Shown piece by piece: positions 56,265 through 64,000 of a stretch of DNA of 64,000 nt (the first letter of the stretch is position 1; each line of letters starts with the position of its first letter). A program made the translations under genes and the position numbers. The stretch comes from Streptomyces gilvus (lineage in GTDB: Bacteria > Actinomycetota > Actinomycetes > Streptomycetales > Streptomycetaceae), in assembly GCF_022513565.1 (NCBI RefSeq), contig NZ_JAKWBE010000008.1, positions 186,001 to 250,000 on the forward strand. Reading direction: 5' to 3'. The notes beneath the pieces were generated by a model. That model was given only the letters and a program-made list of their open reading frames with translations, was not told where the DNA came from and made no database searches.

Positions 56265-58280
56265 TTACTCCTCCTCACCTCCCGCCGAGCCGGCCGAGGG
56301 CAGCCGCTCCCGGATCTCGTCCATCACCGTCGAGTCCGTCAGCGTCGTGACGTCCCCGAGGTCCCGTTTCTCGGCGACGTCCCGCAGCAGGCGGCGCATG
56401 ATCTTGCCGGAGCGGGTCTTGGGCAGTTCGGCGACCACCAGGATCTGCCGCGGCCGGGCGATCGGGCCGATCTCCTTGGCGACGTGGGCGCGCAGCGCGG
56501 CCGCCACCTCGTCCGCACCGGCCGCACCGGCCCCGTTCCCAGCCCCGGCCCCCGCCGCAGCCGCGTCCCCGCGCAGGATGACGAAGGCCACGACGCCCTG
56601 CCCGGTCGTCACGTCGGTCGCGCCGACCACGGCGGCCTCCGCGACCATCGGATGGGAGACGAGGGCCGATTCGACCTCCGTGGTGGAGATGCGGTGCCCG
56701 GAGACGTTCATGACGTCGTCGACCCGGCCGAGCAGCCAGATGTCGCCGTCCTCGTCCTTCTTGGCGCCGTCCCCCGCGAAGTACGTCCCGGCGAAGCGCG
56801 ACCAGTACGTGTCGATGTACCGCTGTTCGTCGCCCCAGATGGTGCGCAGCATCCCCGGCCACGGTTCGGTCAGGACCAGGTAGCCGCCGGAGCCGTCGGG
56901 CACCGGCTTGCCGGTGTCGTCGACGACGTCGGCCGCGATGCCCGGCAGGGGGCGCAGGGCCGAACCCGGCTTGCAGACGCTCACACCCGGCAGCGGGCTG
57001 ATCATCTGGGCGCCGGTCTCCGTCTGCCACCAGGTGTCCACGACCGGACAGCGGTCGGAACCGATGTGCTTGCGATACCAGATCCACGCCTCCGGGTTGA
57101 TCGGTTCGCCGACCGAGCCCAGCAGCCGCAGCGACGACAGGTCGAACTCGGCCGGGAAGTCGGCGCCCCACTTCATGAAGGTGCGGATCGCGGTCGGCGC
57201 GCAGTACAGGATGGACACACGGTACTTCTCGACCAGTTCCCACCAGCGGCCCTTGTGCGGGGTGTCCGGTGTCCCCTCGTACATCACGGACGTGACGCCG
57301 TTGGCCAGCGGTCCGTAGACGATGTACGAGTGGCCGGTGACCCAGCCGATGTCCGCCGCTGTCCAGAACACGTCCCGTTCCGGCTTGACGTCGAACACCG
57401 CCCAGTGCGACCAGGCGACCTGGGTGAGATAGCCGCCGGTGGTGTGCAGGATGCCCTTGGGGCGGGCGGTCGTACCCGAGGTGTACATGATGTACAGGGG
57501 GTGTTCGCTGTCGAACGCCTCCGCCTCGTGCTCGGACGGCTGTCCGTCCACCAGGTCGTGCCACCACACGTCCCGGCCGTCGGTCCACTCGACGTCCTGC
57601 CCGGTGCGCCGGACGACCAGCACGCTGCGTACGTCCGGGCACTCGCGCAGTGCCTCGTCGACCGCCGGTTTCAGCGCCGAGGGGCTGCCCCTGCGGTAGC
57701 CGCCGTCGGCGGTGATCACCACATGCGCGTCGCAGTCGAGGATGCGGCCGCGCAGGGCCTCGGCGGAGAAGCCGCCGAAGACCACGGTGTGCGGGGCGCC
57801 GATGCGGGCGCAGGCCAGCATCGCCACCACCGTCTCCGGGATCATCGGCATGTAGATCGCCACCCGATCGCCGGTGCCGACGCCGAGCGACCGCAGGGCG
57901 TTGGCCGCCCGGCAGACCTCGGCGGTCAGTTCGGCGTAGGTGATCGTGCGGGTGTCGCCGGGCTCGCCCTCCCAGTGGAAGGCGACGCGGTCCCCGCGGC
58001 CCGCGGCCACGTGCCGGTCGAGGCAGTTGTGCGCCGCGTTGAGGCGCCCGCCGACGAACCAGCGGGCGAAGGGGGCACGGCTCCAGTCGAGGACCTCGTC
58101 CCAGGGCCGGGCCCAGTCCAGCCGGCCGGCCGCCTCGGCCCAGAAGGCGAGACGGTCGGTGTCGGCACGTTCGTAGTCCGCCGCGGTGGCGTTCGCCGCG
58201 TCGGCCAGCTCCGGGGGCGGCGGGAACCGTCGCTCCTCACGGAGCAGGTTGGAGAGTGTTTCGCCACCGGAGTCGGTCAT
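56265..58280 (-). CDS. acs: Acetyl-CoA synthetase
   Basis: The 671-residue AMP-forming enzyme makes acetyl-CoA from acetate, CoA and ATP. Motifs: the phosphate-binding [12 protein letters not shown] near residue 265, [31 protein letters not shown], and the acetylation-site Lys in [15 protein letters not shown] near residue 624. An Ala/Gly-rich insert ([19 protein letters not shown]) sits in the C-terminal domain before the lid. The ATG overlaps the satP stop as ATGA, so the two are coupled. Confidence 0.96.
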   Translation of the reverse strand: MTDSGGETLSNLLREERRFPPPPELADAANATAADYERADTDRLAFWAEAAGRLDWARPWDEVLDWSRAPFARWFVGGRLNAAHNCLDRHVAAGRGDRVAFHWEGEPGDTRTITYAELTAEVCRAANALRSLGVGTGDRVAIYMPMIPETVVAMLACARIGAPHTVVFGGFSAEALRGRILDCDAHVVITADGGYRRGSPSALKPAVDEALRECPDVRSVLVVRRTGQDVEWTDGRDVWWHDLVDGQPSEHEAEAFDSEHPLYIMYTSGTTARPKGILHTTGGYLTQVAWSHWAVFDVKPERDVFWTAADIGWVTGHSYIVYGPLANGVTSVMYEGTPDTPHKGRWWELVEKYRVSILYCAPTAIRTFMKWGADFPAEFDLSSLRLLGSVGEPINPEAWIWYRKHIGSDRCPVVDTWWQTETGAQMISPLPGVSVCKPGSALRPLPGIAADVVDDTGKPVPDGSGGYLVLTEPWPGMLRTIWGDEQRYIDTYWSRFAGTYFAGDGAKKDEDGDIWLLGRVDDVMNVSGHRISTTEVESALVSHPMVAEAAVVGATDVTTGQGVVAFVILRGDAAAAGAGAGNGAGAAGADEVAAALRAHVAKEIGPIARPRQILVVAELPKTRSGKIMRRLLRDVAEKRDLGDVTTLTDSTVMDEIRERLPSAGSAGGEEE

Positions 58281-58924
58281 GCGTGGGCTCCGAAGGGACC
58301 GCGGTGGTGCGTGCGGTGCGGCCGCAGGTGCTCACCGAGGTTGGGCCAGACCGGCATGACGGCACGGTCGTACGTGGAGTTGGTGACGCCCGCGAAGGAC
58401 GCGTACCAGGCGCACACGGCCGTGACCAGACCCAGCCAGCCGCCGGCCTTGACGGTGTTCGGCGACTGCGCGAAGTCGGCGACGCACAGCACGATGAAGG
58501 TCGCGGACAGCGTGACGAACACGGCGAGGATCGCCCCCGTCGTCCGCGTGGCGGCGACGGTCATGTACACCGTGAACACCGCCCACACCAGCAGGAACAG
58601 CCCGCTGGCCTGGTGCGCGGTGGCCGCCGGCAGCCCGGGTGCGACGAACTTCGCGTAGGCCGCGTACGACAGCCAGAAGGCGCCGAAGGACCCGAACGCT
58701 GTGGCGCCGAAGGTGTTGCCCTTGCGGAACTCCCACATACCGGCGAGGAGTTGGGCGAGCCCGCCGTAGAAGAGGGCGAGCGGCAGGACGACGGCGACCA
58801 GTGTCTTGTCGGTGATGAGATTCGCGTTGAAGGTGCTGAGAACGAACGTCGTCGCGGCGAAGGCGGCGAGGCCGAGCGGGCCGGGGTCCGCGATCTTGGC
58901 CTGTTCGGTGGTCGGAGTGCTCAT
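58277..58924 (-). CDS. satP: SatP/YaaH-family acetate transporter
   Basis: The 215-residue membrane protein has six transmembrane helices and the AceTr signatures ([20 protein letters not shown] near residue 13 as the NPAPLGL-like motif; GTF-type [20 protein letters not shown]). It moves acetate into the cell, supplying the coupled acs gene. AGGAGGAG lies seven bases before the ATG. A CRP-like palindrome lies between promoter and start. Confidence 0.92.
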   Translation of the reverse strand: MSTPTTEQAKIADPGPLGLAAFAATTFVLSTFNANLITDKTLVAVVLPLALFYGGLAQLLAGMWEFRKGNTFGATAFGSFGAFWLSYAAYAKFVAPGLPAATAHQASGLFLLVWAVFTVYMTVAATRTTGAILAVFVTLSATFIVLCVADFAQSPNTVKAGGWLGLVTAVCAWYASFAGVTNSTYDRAVMPVWPNLGEHLRPHRTHHRGPFGAHA

Positions 58925-58936
58925 TGCGTCTCCTCC

Positions 58937-58972
58937 TGTGATCCAGATCACAAGATTGTGAGATCCATTGTA
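58937..58972 (-). promoter_or_regulatory. CRP-like palindrome and -10 of satP-acs
   Basis: TGTGATCCAGATCACA (58937-58952) has seven-base arms and the TGTGA-N6-TCACA spacing of CRP sites. On the minus strand the predicted -10 is TACAAT (complement of 58967-58972). The operator therefore lies downstream of the start site and next to the ribosome site, a position for repression or translation control. No clear -35. Confidence 0.7.
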
Positions 58973-59097
58973 GGCACCACCTATGGCGTGCAGGCGCCGC
59001 ACCCACAGCCGGCAATCGGCGAACGGTGCCGACTGTGCGACGAACGGTCGTCCGGCGTCGTCGGGGGCGGATCACCGGGTTCCCCGGCCACCGATCT

Positions 59098-60066
59098 CTA
59101 GTCGTCGCCGCGGTTCCGGTACGCCCAGTCCGCCGCCCGCGCGGCGAGCGCGACCAGGTCCGGCTCCCCGGTGTCGCCGTCGAGGTGGCGGTACTCCACG
59201 GCCGTGAGGATGACGATCCGCTCCGGCAGCCCCAGCTGATCGTGGAACCCACTACCGAGGATGTCCGCGGCGGCCTCATCAGCAGAGAACCCGGCCGCAT
59301 GCCGGCTGTGGATCAAGGCTTCCAGTTCCCGAAGGTATGTGACATAGCACTGGACGTCCCGAGGCGTCATCACCGCCCCGTGCCCCGGCACCACCACCTC
59401 CGGCTCCAGCGCCAGAATCGCCTCGCAGGCGGCGACGACATTGGCGAGCGGCCCGTTCCAGTGCACGGGATGGTCGCCCGCGAACAGCACATCCCCGGCA
59501 CACACGACCCCACGCCCCGGGAAATGAACGACAAGATCCCCAGCCGAGTGCGCGGGCCCCACCTCGATCAGCTCGACCTGAATGTCCCCCACGGCCAACT
59601 CGTGCCGCCCGGAGAACGTAAGGGTCGGAGGAACGGCCTCGACCCCCTCGTACCGATAGCGCCCGAAGTGCCGGCGCGCGTACCACCCCAGCGGCTGGTC
59701 GGCCGGTGTCTGATGGGTCAGGAAGTGCATCTGCTGGGGCGACGGCTCATGACACAGATGCTCGGCGCCGGCCTTGGTGGCGATGATCTCGGCGCCGGGA
59801 AAACAGCCGTTGCCAAAGGTGTGGTCCCCATTGCCGTGCGTGTTGACAATGATCCGTACGCCACCGGCAGGCAAAAGCGACCCGGCGGCGGCGACGAGAG
59901 CCTCGGTCATCACCCGGTCGTACGGGGTGTCGACGAGCGCCGCCTCCTCCCCCGAGGTGATCAGCAGACAGTTGGCGAAGCCCCAGGTGCCGGTGTGCGC
60001 GGGAGCCCACAGATGCAGCCCGTCGGCCACAGGGGCGAGTCCGTCAGGAAGGTTCATGCCGATCAT
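59098..60066 (-). CDS. Metallo-beta-lactamase-fold hydrolase, HxNxDH type
   Basis: The 322-residue protein has an MBL motif in which the second His is Asn: NTHGNGDHTFGN. Further metal ligands are in GPAHSAGDLVVHFP, CAGDVLFAGDHP and VVPGHGAVM. Such MBL proteins act on varied substrates; the Asn variant is known in subfamilies that still bind one or two metals. ATG at 60066 (MIGMNLPDGL) or at 60057 (MNLPDGL); no clear ribosome site. Confidence 0.85.
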   Translation of the reverse strand: MIGMNLPDGLAPVADGLHLWAPAHTGTWGFANCLLITSGEEAALVDTPYDRVMTEALVAAAGSLLPAGGVRIIVNTHGNGDHTFGNGCFPGAEIIATKAGAEHLCHEPSPQQMHFLTHQTPADQPLGWYARRHFGRYRYEGVEAVPPTLTFSGRHELAVGDIQVELIEVGPAHSAGDLVVHFPGRGVVCAGDVLFAGDHPVHWNGPLANVVAACEAILALEPEVVVPGHGAVMTPRDVQCYVTYLRELEALIHSRHAAGFSADEAAADILGSGFHDQLGLPERIVILTAVEYRHLDGDTGEPDLVALAARAADWAYRNRGDD

Positions 60067-60118
60067 TGTGCTCAACCACCCGCAGCCGCCCACGCGCGGG
60101 ATCCCGACCCATGACGCA

Positions 60119-60155
60119 CCTCAAGGGGCGCGGGGAAACCGCGCGAGCAACCCCA
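60119..60155. repeat. Streptomyces intergenic REP-like element
   Basis: AGGGGCGCGGGGAAACCGCG and the following GCGAGCAACCCC resemble the dispersed intergenic sequence found across Streptomyces genomes, with GCGCGG and CCGCGC arms around GGAAA. Confidence 0.6.
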
Positions 60156-60252
60156 TCCCACCCGCACCTGACATCACCACATCACCACATCACCACCCCC
60201 CACTCCCCCAAACCCTCCGCTTGACCACCGGCACCCCATAACTCCCCGCCCG

Positions 60253-60399
60253 ACTGGTCCGCACTCTCGTCGAACACCGGGAGTCGTACGACGCCATCGC
60301 TCCGGCGACCCGGAACGTGCCCGGGCGCACGCGCTGTCCCGCGTGCGGACCAACTATCGTTCCACCGTCAGACACCTGTTCGGAGAGGCGGAGGCGTAG
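60253..60399 (+). pseudogene. C-terminal remnant of a GntR/FadR-type (FCD) regulator
   Basis: LVRTLVEHRESYDAIA in one frame, then after a shift ARAHALSRVRTNYRSTVRHL and FGEAEA to TAG at 60397, resemble the last part of an FCD-domain regulator (HREIVDALRAGDPERARA pattern). The DNA-binding half is gone and a frame change is needed. It is a decayed fragment between MBL and LamG genes. Confidence 0.6.
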
Positions 60400-60427
60400 C
60401 GAACGCCGGCCGCTCATGGGGGGATTC

Positions 60428-61888
60428 ATGGTCAGCAGACGTGGGCTGCTCGGTGGTGCGGCGCTTCTGGGCGTGGGCATGGTGGGCGGCGGCACGGGGG
60501 TCGCGGCCGCCGACGCGCCGCTGGACACGCCGTTCACACCGGTCGGAACTCCGCATCTGGCGGAGGCGGAACGCATGGTGCAGTACCAGCGGCTGCTGGC
60601 CGCCGGGTATCTGCCGACGGGGCTGGCCGGGCACTGGCCCCTGGACGGCTCGGGCGCCGACCGCTCCGGCCGCGAGCACCCGCTCACGCTCGGCTCCGGG
60701 GCGACCTGGTCGGCGCTGCGGGCGGGCGGGGAACTCAGCCTCGACGGCACCTCCGGGGCGTACGCGGCGACCGGCTCGGTGCTGGACACGACGGCCCCCT
60801 TCACGGTCTCCACCTGGGTGCGCCTGGCGCCCGACGCCGACCTCACCAGCATGTACACCGCGGTCAGCCAGGACGGCGCCACCGCCAGCCGCTTCCTGCT
60901 CCAGTACGACGACACCGCCGGCACCTGGGCCTTCAAGGTCCGCGCCGAGGACCAGAGCAGCAAGGTCTCCGCCCTCGCCACCACCCGGCCCGCGCTCGGC
61001 GTGTGGACCCATCTGACCGGCGTCTGGGACGGCACGCGCATCCTGCTGTACGTCGACGGACAGCTCCAGGGCAGCGCGGCGACGACCCTCTCCTGGGCCG
61101 CGACCCAGGGCTTCAGCATCGGCCGCGCCCGCTTCGACGGCGCCCCCGTCAACCGGTTCAAGGGCGCCGTCGACGACGTACGGGCCTACGGCCGTGCCCT
61201 GACCGCGGAGGAGGTCGCCCTGGTCAGCGGCCGTACGGCACGGCAGAACAACGTCTATCTGGTCGGCTCGTCCGCGACCGTCACCTGGGGCTCCCCCGCC
61301 GACCCGGCGAGCTGGATCGCCCGCGCCCGCTGCTCCTCCTTCGTCACGGCCGTCCTCAAGCACAGCCACGGCTGGGCGAGCGACGACTACTTCACCCAGT
61401 ACTTCCAGGACCGCGTCCCGGAGGCCGCCGACTACTGCACGGCGTTCACGAAGGACACCGCCGGCCCGCGCTTCCGCCGTATCCGCAAGGTCACCGACCT
61501 GCAGCCCGGCGACATCGTCGCGGTGGACTACAACGGCAGCGACCCCGCCAACACCGGGCACATCGTGATCGTCCGCGAGGTCAAGGGCGTCTTCAGCGGC
61601 ACGGCCGACTTCCCCGGGGAGACGCAGTACGCCGTGGAGATCGTCGACTGCACCTCCGACCCGCACGGCGTGTACGGGCTCACCAACTACCCGAAGTACC
61701 CCGACACCCGCATGGTCTCCACCGTCGCGGGCGAGAGCTTCGAGGGCGTCGGCATCGGCCACATGATGTTCTACGCCTCCGACACGACGGGCGAGTTCAC
61801 GCGCTACCGATGGAGCGTCAACTCCTCGAAGACCACCGGGACCTACGACGTGACGCAGCGCCCGGTCGCGGCGGCGCGCATCGTCTGA
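60428..61888 (+). CDS. Tat-secreted LamG protein with a CHAP/NlpC-like peptidase domain
   Basis: The 486-residue protein starts with a Tat signal (SRRGLLGGAALLGVGM, cleavage near AAADA). A LamG/concanavalin-like domain follows (LDTTAPFTVSTWVRLAPDAD; AVDDVRAYGRALTAEEVALV). The last 200 residues look like a CHAP/NlpC-P60 Cys peptidase: nucleophile Cys in ARARCSSFVTAVLKHSHGW and His in NTGHIVIVREVKG. It probably binds glycan and cuts cell-wall peptide links outside the cell. The ATG at 60428 follows GGGGGGA; an ATG at 60416 overlaps it. Confidence 0.85.
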   Translation: MVSRRGLLGGAALLGVGMVGGGTGVAAADAPLDTPFTPVGTPHLAEAERMVQYQRLLAAGYLPTGLAGHWPLDGSGADRSGREHPLTLGSGATWSALRAGGELSLDGTSGAYAATGSVLDTTAPFTVSTWVRLAPDADLTSMYTAVSQDGATASRFLLQYDDTAGTWAFKVRAEDQSSKVSALATTRPALGVWTHLTGVWDGTRILLYVDGQLQGSAATTLSWAATQGFSIGRARFDGAPVNRFKGAVDDVRAYGRALTAEEVALVSGRTARQNNVYLVGSSATVTWGSPADPASWIARARCSSFVTAVLKHSHGWASDDYFTQYFQDRVPEAADYCTAFTKDTAGPRFRRIRKVTDLQPGDIVAVDYNGSDPANTGHIVIVREVKGVFSGTADFPGETQYAVEIVDCTSDPHGVYGLTNYPKYPDTRMVSTVAGESFEGVGIGHMMFYASDTTGEFTRYRWSVNSSKTTGTYDVTQRPVAAARIV

Positions 61889-61895
61889 CGACCGG

Positions 61896-62858
61896 TCACC
61901 CGCGGGCGTACCTGTCCGTGGCCGCCACGAGCGCCTCCGCCATCCCGGGGGCGCCCGTGGTGTGGCCGACGTCGTCCACGACCACCAACTCGCTGCCGGG
62001 CCAGGCGTGGTGGAGCCGCCAGACGATGCCCAGCAGGTTGCCGAAGTCGAGGCTGCCCTGGACGAGGGTGCCGCGGATGCCCGCCAGCTGCGGGGCGTCC
62101 CGCAGGACCACGCCCTCGTCGCCGCCCTCGCCCAGGAAGTGGCCGTTGCCCCAGTAGTGCGTGACGGTGCGGGCGAAGCCCATGCGGAACTCCGGGTCCT
62201 CGAACCGCTCGACGGACCGTGGCGGCGCGGGAATGGTCGCCGTCTCCCAGTCGGTCCAGGCGCGCGCGGCATGCTCCCGCGTCGCGGGGTCGGGCGACTC
62301 GAGGAGCCGGCTGTAGGCGGCGGCGAGGTCGCCGTCCCGTTCGTCCTCGGGCACCTCGGCCCGGAAGCGCTCGAAGGCCTCGGGGAAGAACTGGCCGAGT
62401 CCCCTGGTCAGCAGGGCCACTTCGGCGTCGGATCCGGTGGCGACGCCGGTCAGCACCAGTTCGCTCACCGCGTCGGGATGCTTCTGCGCGTACCGCAGCC
62501 CCAGCACGGACCCCCACGACACTCCCCACACCAGCCACCGCCCGATCCCCAAGTGCCGCCGCAGCAGCTCCAGATCGGCGATGAGGTGGGCGGTCGTGTT
62601 GACGCTCATGTCGGTGTCGTACGCGCTCGCGGGCGGGGTGGAGCCTCCGGCACCGCGCTGGTCGAGGAGCACGACGCGGTAGAGAGCGGGGTCGAACAGA
62701 CGCCGGAAATACGGTCCGCAGCCGGAACCGGGGCCGCCGTGCAGCACGACCGCGGGCTTGCCGCGGGGATTTCCGCAGGTCTCCCAGTACACGCGGTTGC
62801 CGTCGCCGACATCGAGCAGGCCGTGGTCGTACGGTTCGATCTCGGGGTAGAGGGGCAT
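61896..62858 (-). CDS. pip: Prolyl aminopeptidase (proline iminopeptidase)
   Basis: The 320-residue alpha/beta hydrolase removes N-terminal Pro from peptides. Signatures: oxyanion loop VVLHGGPGSGCG near residue 40, LLDQRGAGGSTPP, nucleophile GVSWGSVLGLRYAQ (Ser near residue 114), a conserved Asp region QGSLDFGNLLG, and the catalytic His in VVVDDVGHTTGAP. It fits the family length. The ATG is at 62858. Confidence 0.93.
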   Translation of the reverse strand: MPLYPEIEPYDHGLLDVGDGNRVYWETCGNPRGKPAVVLHGGPGSGCGPYFRRLFDPALYRVVLLDQRGAGGSTPPASAYDTDMSVNTTAHLIADLELLRRHLGIGRWLVWGVSWGSVLGLRYAQKHPDAVSELVLTGVATGSDAEVALLTRGLGQFFPEAFERFRAEVPEDERDGDLAAAYSRLLESPDPATREHAARAWTDWETATIPAPPRSVERFEDPEFRMGFARTVTHYWGNGHFLGEGGDEGVVLRDAPQLAGIRGTLVQGSLDFGNLLGIVWRLHHAWPGSELVVVDDVGHTTGAPGMAEALVAATDRYARG

Positions 62859-62895
62859 CCGGGCACCGTAACGCTCCCCCGGTCGGCCCGCATGC

Positions 62896-63588
62896 TCATT
62901 TCACGGGCAGTCCCGCCGCCTCCCCCGCGGTGCGCAGGACGTCCCGCAGCATCTCGGGGGTGAGCTTGCCGGTGAAGGTGTTGCGCTGGCTGACGTGGAA
63001 GCAGCCGAAGAGGTCGAGGCCGTCGAGCGGCACCCGTGTGCCGTGCCCGAACACCGGCCGGGGCCGGGGCACCGTCCAGCCCGCCTGGGCGAACGCGGGC
63101 AGCGCGGCCTGCCAGCCGAACGCGCCGAGGATCACAGCCGCGCGCAGGGTGGGCCGCAGGAGCTTCAGTTCCTGGACGAGCCAGGGCCGGCAGGTGTCCC
63201 GTTCGCCGGGGGTGGGCTTGTTCTCGGGAGGGGCGCAGTGCACGGGCGCGGTGACGCGCACGCCGTGCAGGGCGAGGCCGTCGTCCGCCGAGACGGAGGT
63301 CGGCTGCGAGGCAAGCCCCACGTCGTACATGGCCTGGTACAGCACGTCCCCGGAGCGGTCGCCGGTGAACATGCGGCCGGTGCGGTTGCCGCCGTGCGCC
63401 GCCGGGGCGAGCCCGATGACCAGCAGCGAGGCGTCGGCGGGCCCGAAGCCGGGCACCGGGCGGGCCCAGTACGTCCAGTCCTGGAAGGCCGCCCGCCTGA
63501 CCCGCCCGACCTCCTCACGCCACTCCACCAGCCGGGGACACGCCCCGCATCCGGCGATCCGCTGATCGAGCTCGGCCAGACTGTCCAT
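62896..63588 (-). CDS. Uracil-DNA glycosylase, family 5 (UdgB-like)
   Basis: The 230-residue protein resembles family 5 glycosylases, with the FeS-cluster Cys pair IAGCGACPRLVEWREE at residue 14, GLAPAAHGGNRTGRMFTGD (active-site motif A without the usual catalytic Asp or Asn), a Cys pair in HCAPPENKPTPGERDTC, and motif B HVSQRNTFTGKL with the substrate-binding His. It removes uracil and deaminated bases in base-excision repair. The ATG is at 63588, seven bases after a TACCGT-like -10. Confidence 0.9.
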   Translation of the reverse strand: MDSLAELDQRIAGCGACPRLVEWREEVGRVRRAAFQDWTYWARPVPGFGPADASLLVIGLAPAAHGGNRTGRMFTGDRSGDVLYQAMYDVGLASQPTSVSADDGLALHGVRVTAPVHCAPPENKPTPGERDTCRPWLVQELKLLRPTLRAAVILGAFGWQAALPAFAQAGWTVPRPRPVFGHGTRVPLDGLDLFGCFHVSQRNTFTGKLTPEMLRDVLRTAGEAAGLPVK

Positions 63589-63729
63589 GCGTCAACGGTA
63601 CGGCGAGGTCTCCGACCGGCCGACAAGCTGTCCGGGGTCCGTTCACGCGGGACCGCACCCCACGGGCTGGGGACGAAGACCCACCCGCACCGGGTCGGAA
63701 AACCGCAGGGGTCGCGCGCGGTGGAGGAC

Positions 63730-63735
63730 TAAGGT
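63730..63735 (+). promoter_or_regulatory. -10 element for leaderless S4 gene
   Basis: TAAGGT ends seven bases before the ATG at 63743; no Shine-Dalgarno. No clear -35 is visible upstream. Confidence 0.45.
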
Positions 63736-63742
63736 CGGGGGC

Positions 63743-64000
63743 ATGGGTTGGGAAGGTGACGAGGTGAAGAGCGGGCCGGGTGCCCCCGAGGAGGCGGCCG
63801 TGGCCGGCGCTGCCGAGAGCGCGGCGGCCGACGATCCCAAGGTCGCCGCCGCGATCGCCGCCGCCGAGGCGGCCGGGCCGGCCAACGGCGAGAGCGTGCG
63901 CGTCGACAGCTGGATCTGGGCCGTGCGCCTCATCAAGACCCGCTCGCTCGGCGCCACCGCCTGCAAGGGCGGGCACGTCCGGGTGAACGGGCAGAACGTG
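63743..64000 (+). CDS. S4-domain RNA-binding protein, HslR-like (partial)
   Basis: The first 86 codons are visible before the window ends. An acidic/Ala-rich N-terminal extension is followed by an S4 RNA-binding domain (SVRVDSWIWAVRLIKTRSLG, then ACKGGHVRVNGQNV). HslR/Hsp15-type proteins bind 50S subunits carrying a stalled nascent chain. The S4 core is about 15 residues short of complete here. Confidence 0.88.
   Translation, partial: MGWEGDEVKSGPGAPEEAAVAGAAESAAADDPKVAAAIAAAEAAGPANGESVRVDSWIWAVRLIKTRSLGATACKGGHVRVNGQNV

Overview
The window reads as core chromosome of a Streptomyces-type actinomycete. Base composition is very GC rich, with third codon positions almost all G or C. GTG starts are common, genes often overlap by ATGA or GTGA, and many genes look leaderless. 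The whiA-yvcK-rapZ-uvrC block, the separated uvrA and uvrB genes, Lys/Ala-tailed UvrA, mycothiol-type enzymes, an F420/FMN split-barrel protein and a WhiJ/BldB-type regulator cassette all fit Streptomyces. No tRNA, rRNA, CRISPR array, intact insertion sequence or prophage was seen.

Layout. 0-2.5 kb: secreted M14 carboxypeptidase, cut by the window edge. 2.6-7.8 kb: coupled operon uvrC-rapZ-yvcK-whiA (minus strand). 7.8-9.8 kb: a decayed two-component locus with pieces of two response regulators and one kinase. 9.9-13.7 kb: XRE-like protein, Tat Rieske lipoprotein, LacI regulator with its operator, and a PfkB kinase. 13.9-16.9 kb: uvrA. 17-21.6 kb: mycothiol-dependent DinB-fold enzyme, MBL hydrolase and a polar amino-acid ABC importer. 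21.6-23.6 kb: aroQ, a Ca2+/H+ antiporter and a small ABM protein. 23.7-30 kb: a minus-strand run uvrB, terD, a TerD/ATPase-like fusion, a Mn2+ riboswitch and terC. 30-35 kb: MHYT sensor, GDPD, ogt, VOC protein and a psuG/psuK pair. 35-47 kb: methyltransferase, CorA, CBS protein, PPOX protein, a uridine-kinase-like protein, DUF2293, a DUF1772 membrane protein, a stand-alone gltD, a divergent AhpD/MocR pair, and a DUF397/XRE/ATPase cassette. 47.5-54.7 kb: ABC exporter, P450 remnant, SMP-30-like secreted protein, FUSC transporter and an FtsX remnant. 54.9-64 kb: a small helical protein plus RidA, GNAT, the satP-acs acetate operon, MBL hydrolase, a regulator remnant, a Tat-secreted LamG/CHAP-like protein, proline iminopeptidase, uracil-DNA glycosylase and an S4 RNA-binding protein (partial).

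How the parts connect. The main theme is DNA-damage response. uvrA, uvrB, uvrC, ogt, the terD operon and a small uncharacterised gene at 54.9 kb all have upstream matches to the actinobacterial RecA-NDp/PafBC promoter (TGTCRGTG, 8 bases, TAGNNT). The uvrB, uvrC and ogt start codons lie only 6-7 bases after the -10, so damage-induced transcripts may be leaderless. The terD and terC genes downstream of uvrB link this regulon to tellurite-type stress and, through a yybP-ykoY riboswitch, to manganese. Carbon control appears in the satP-acs acetate operon, which has a perfect CRP-like palindrome between its predicted promoter and start codon. Several loci are eroding (7.8-9.8, 49.7-51.1, 54.3 and 60.25 kb).
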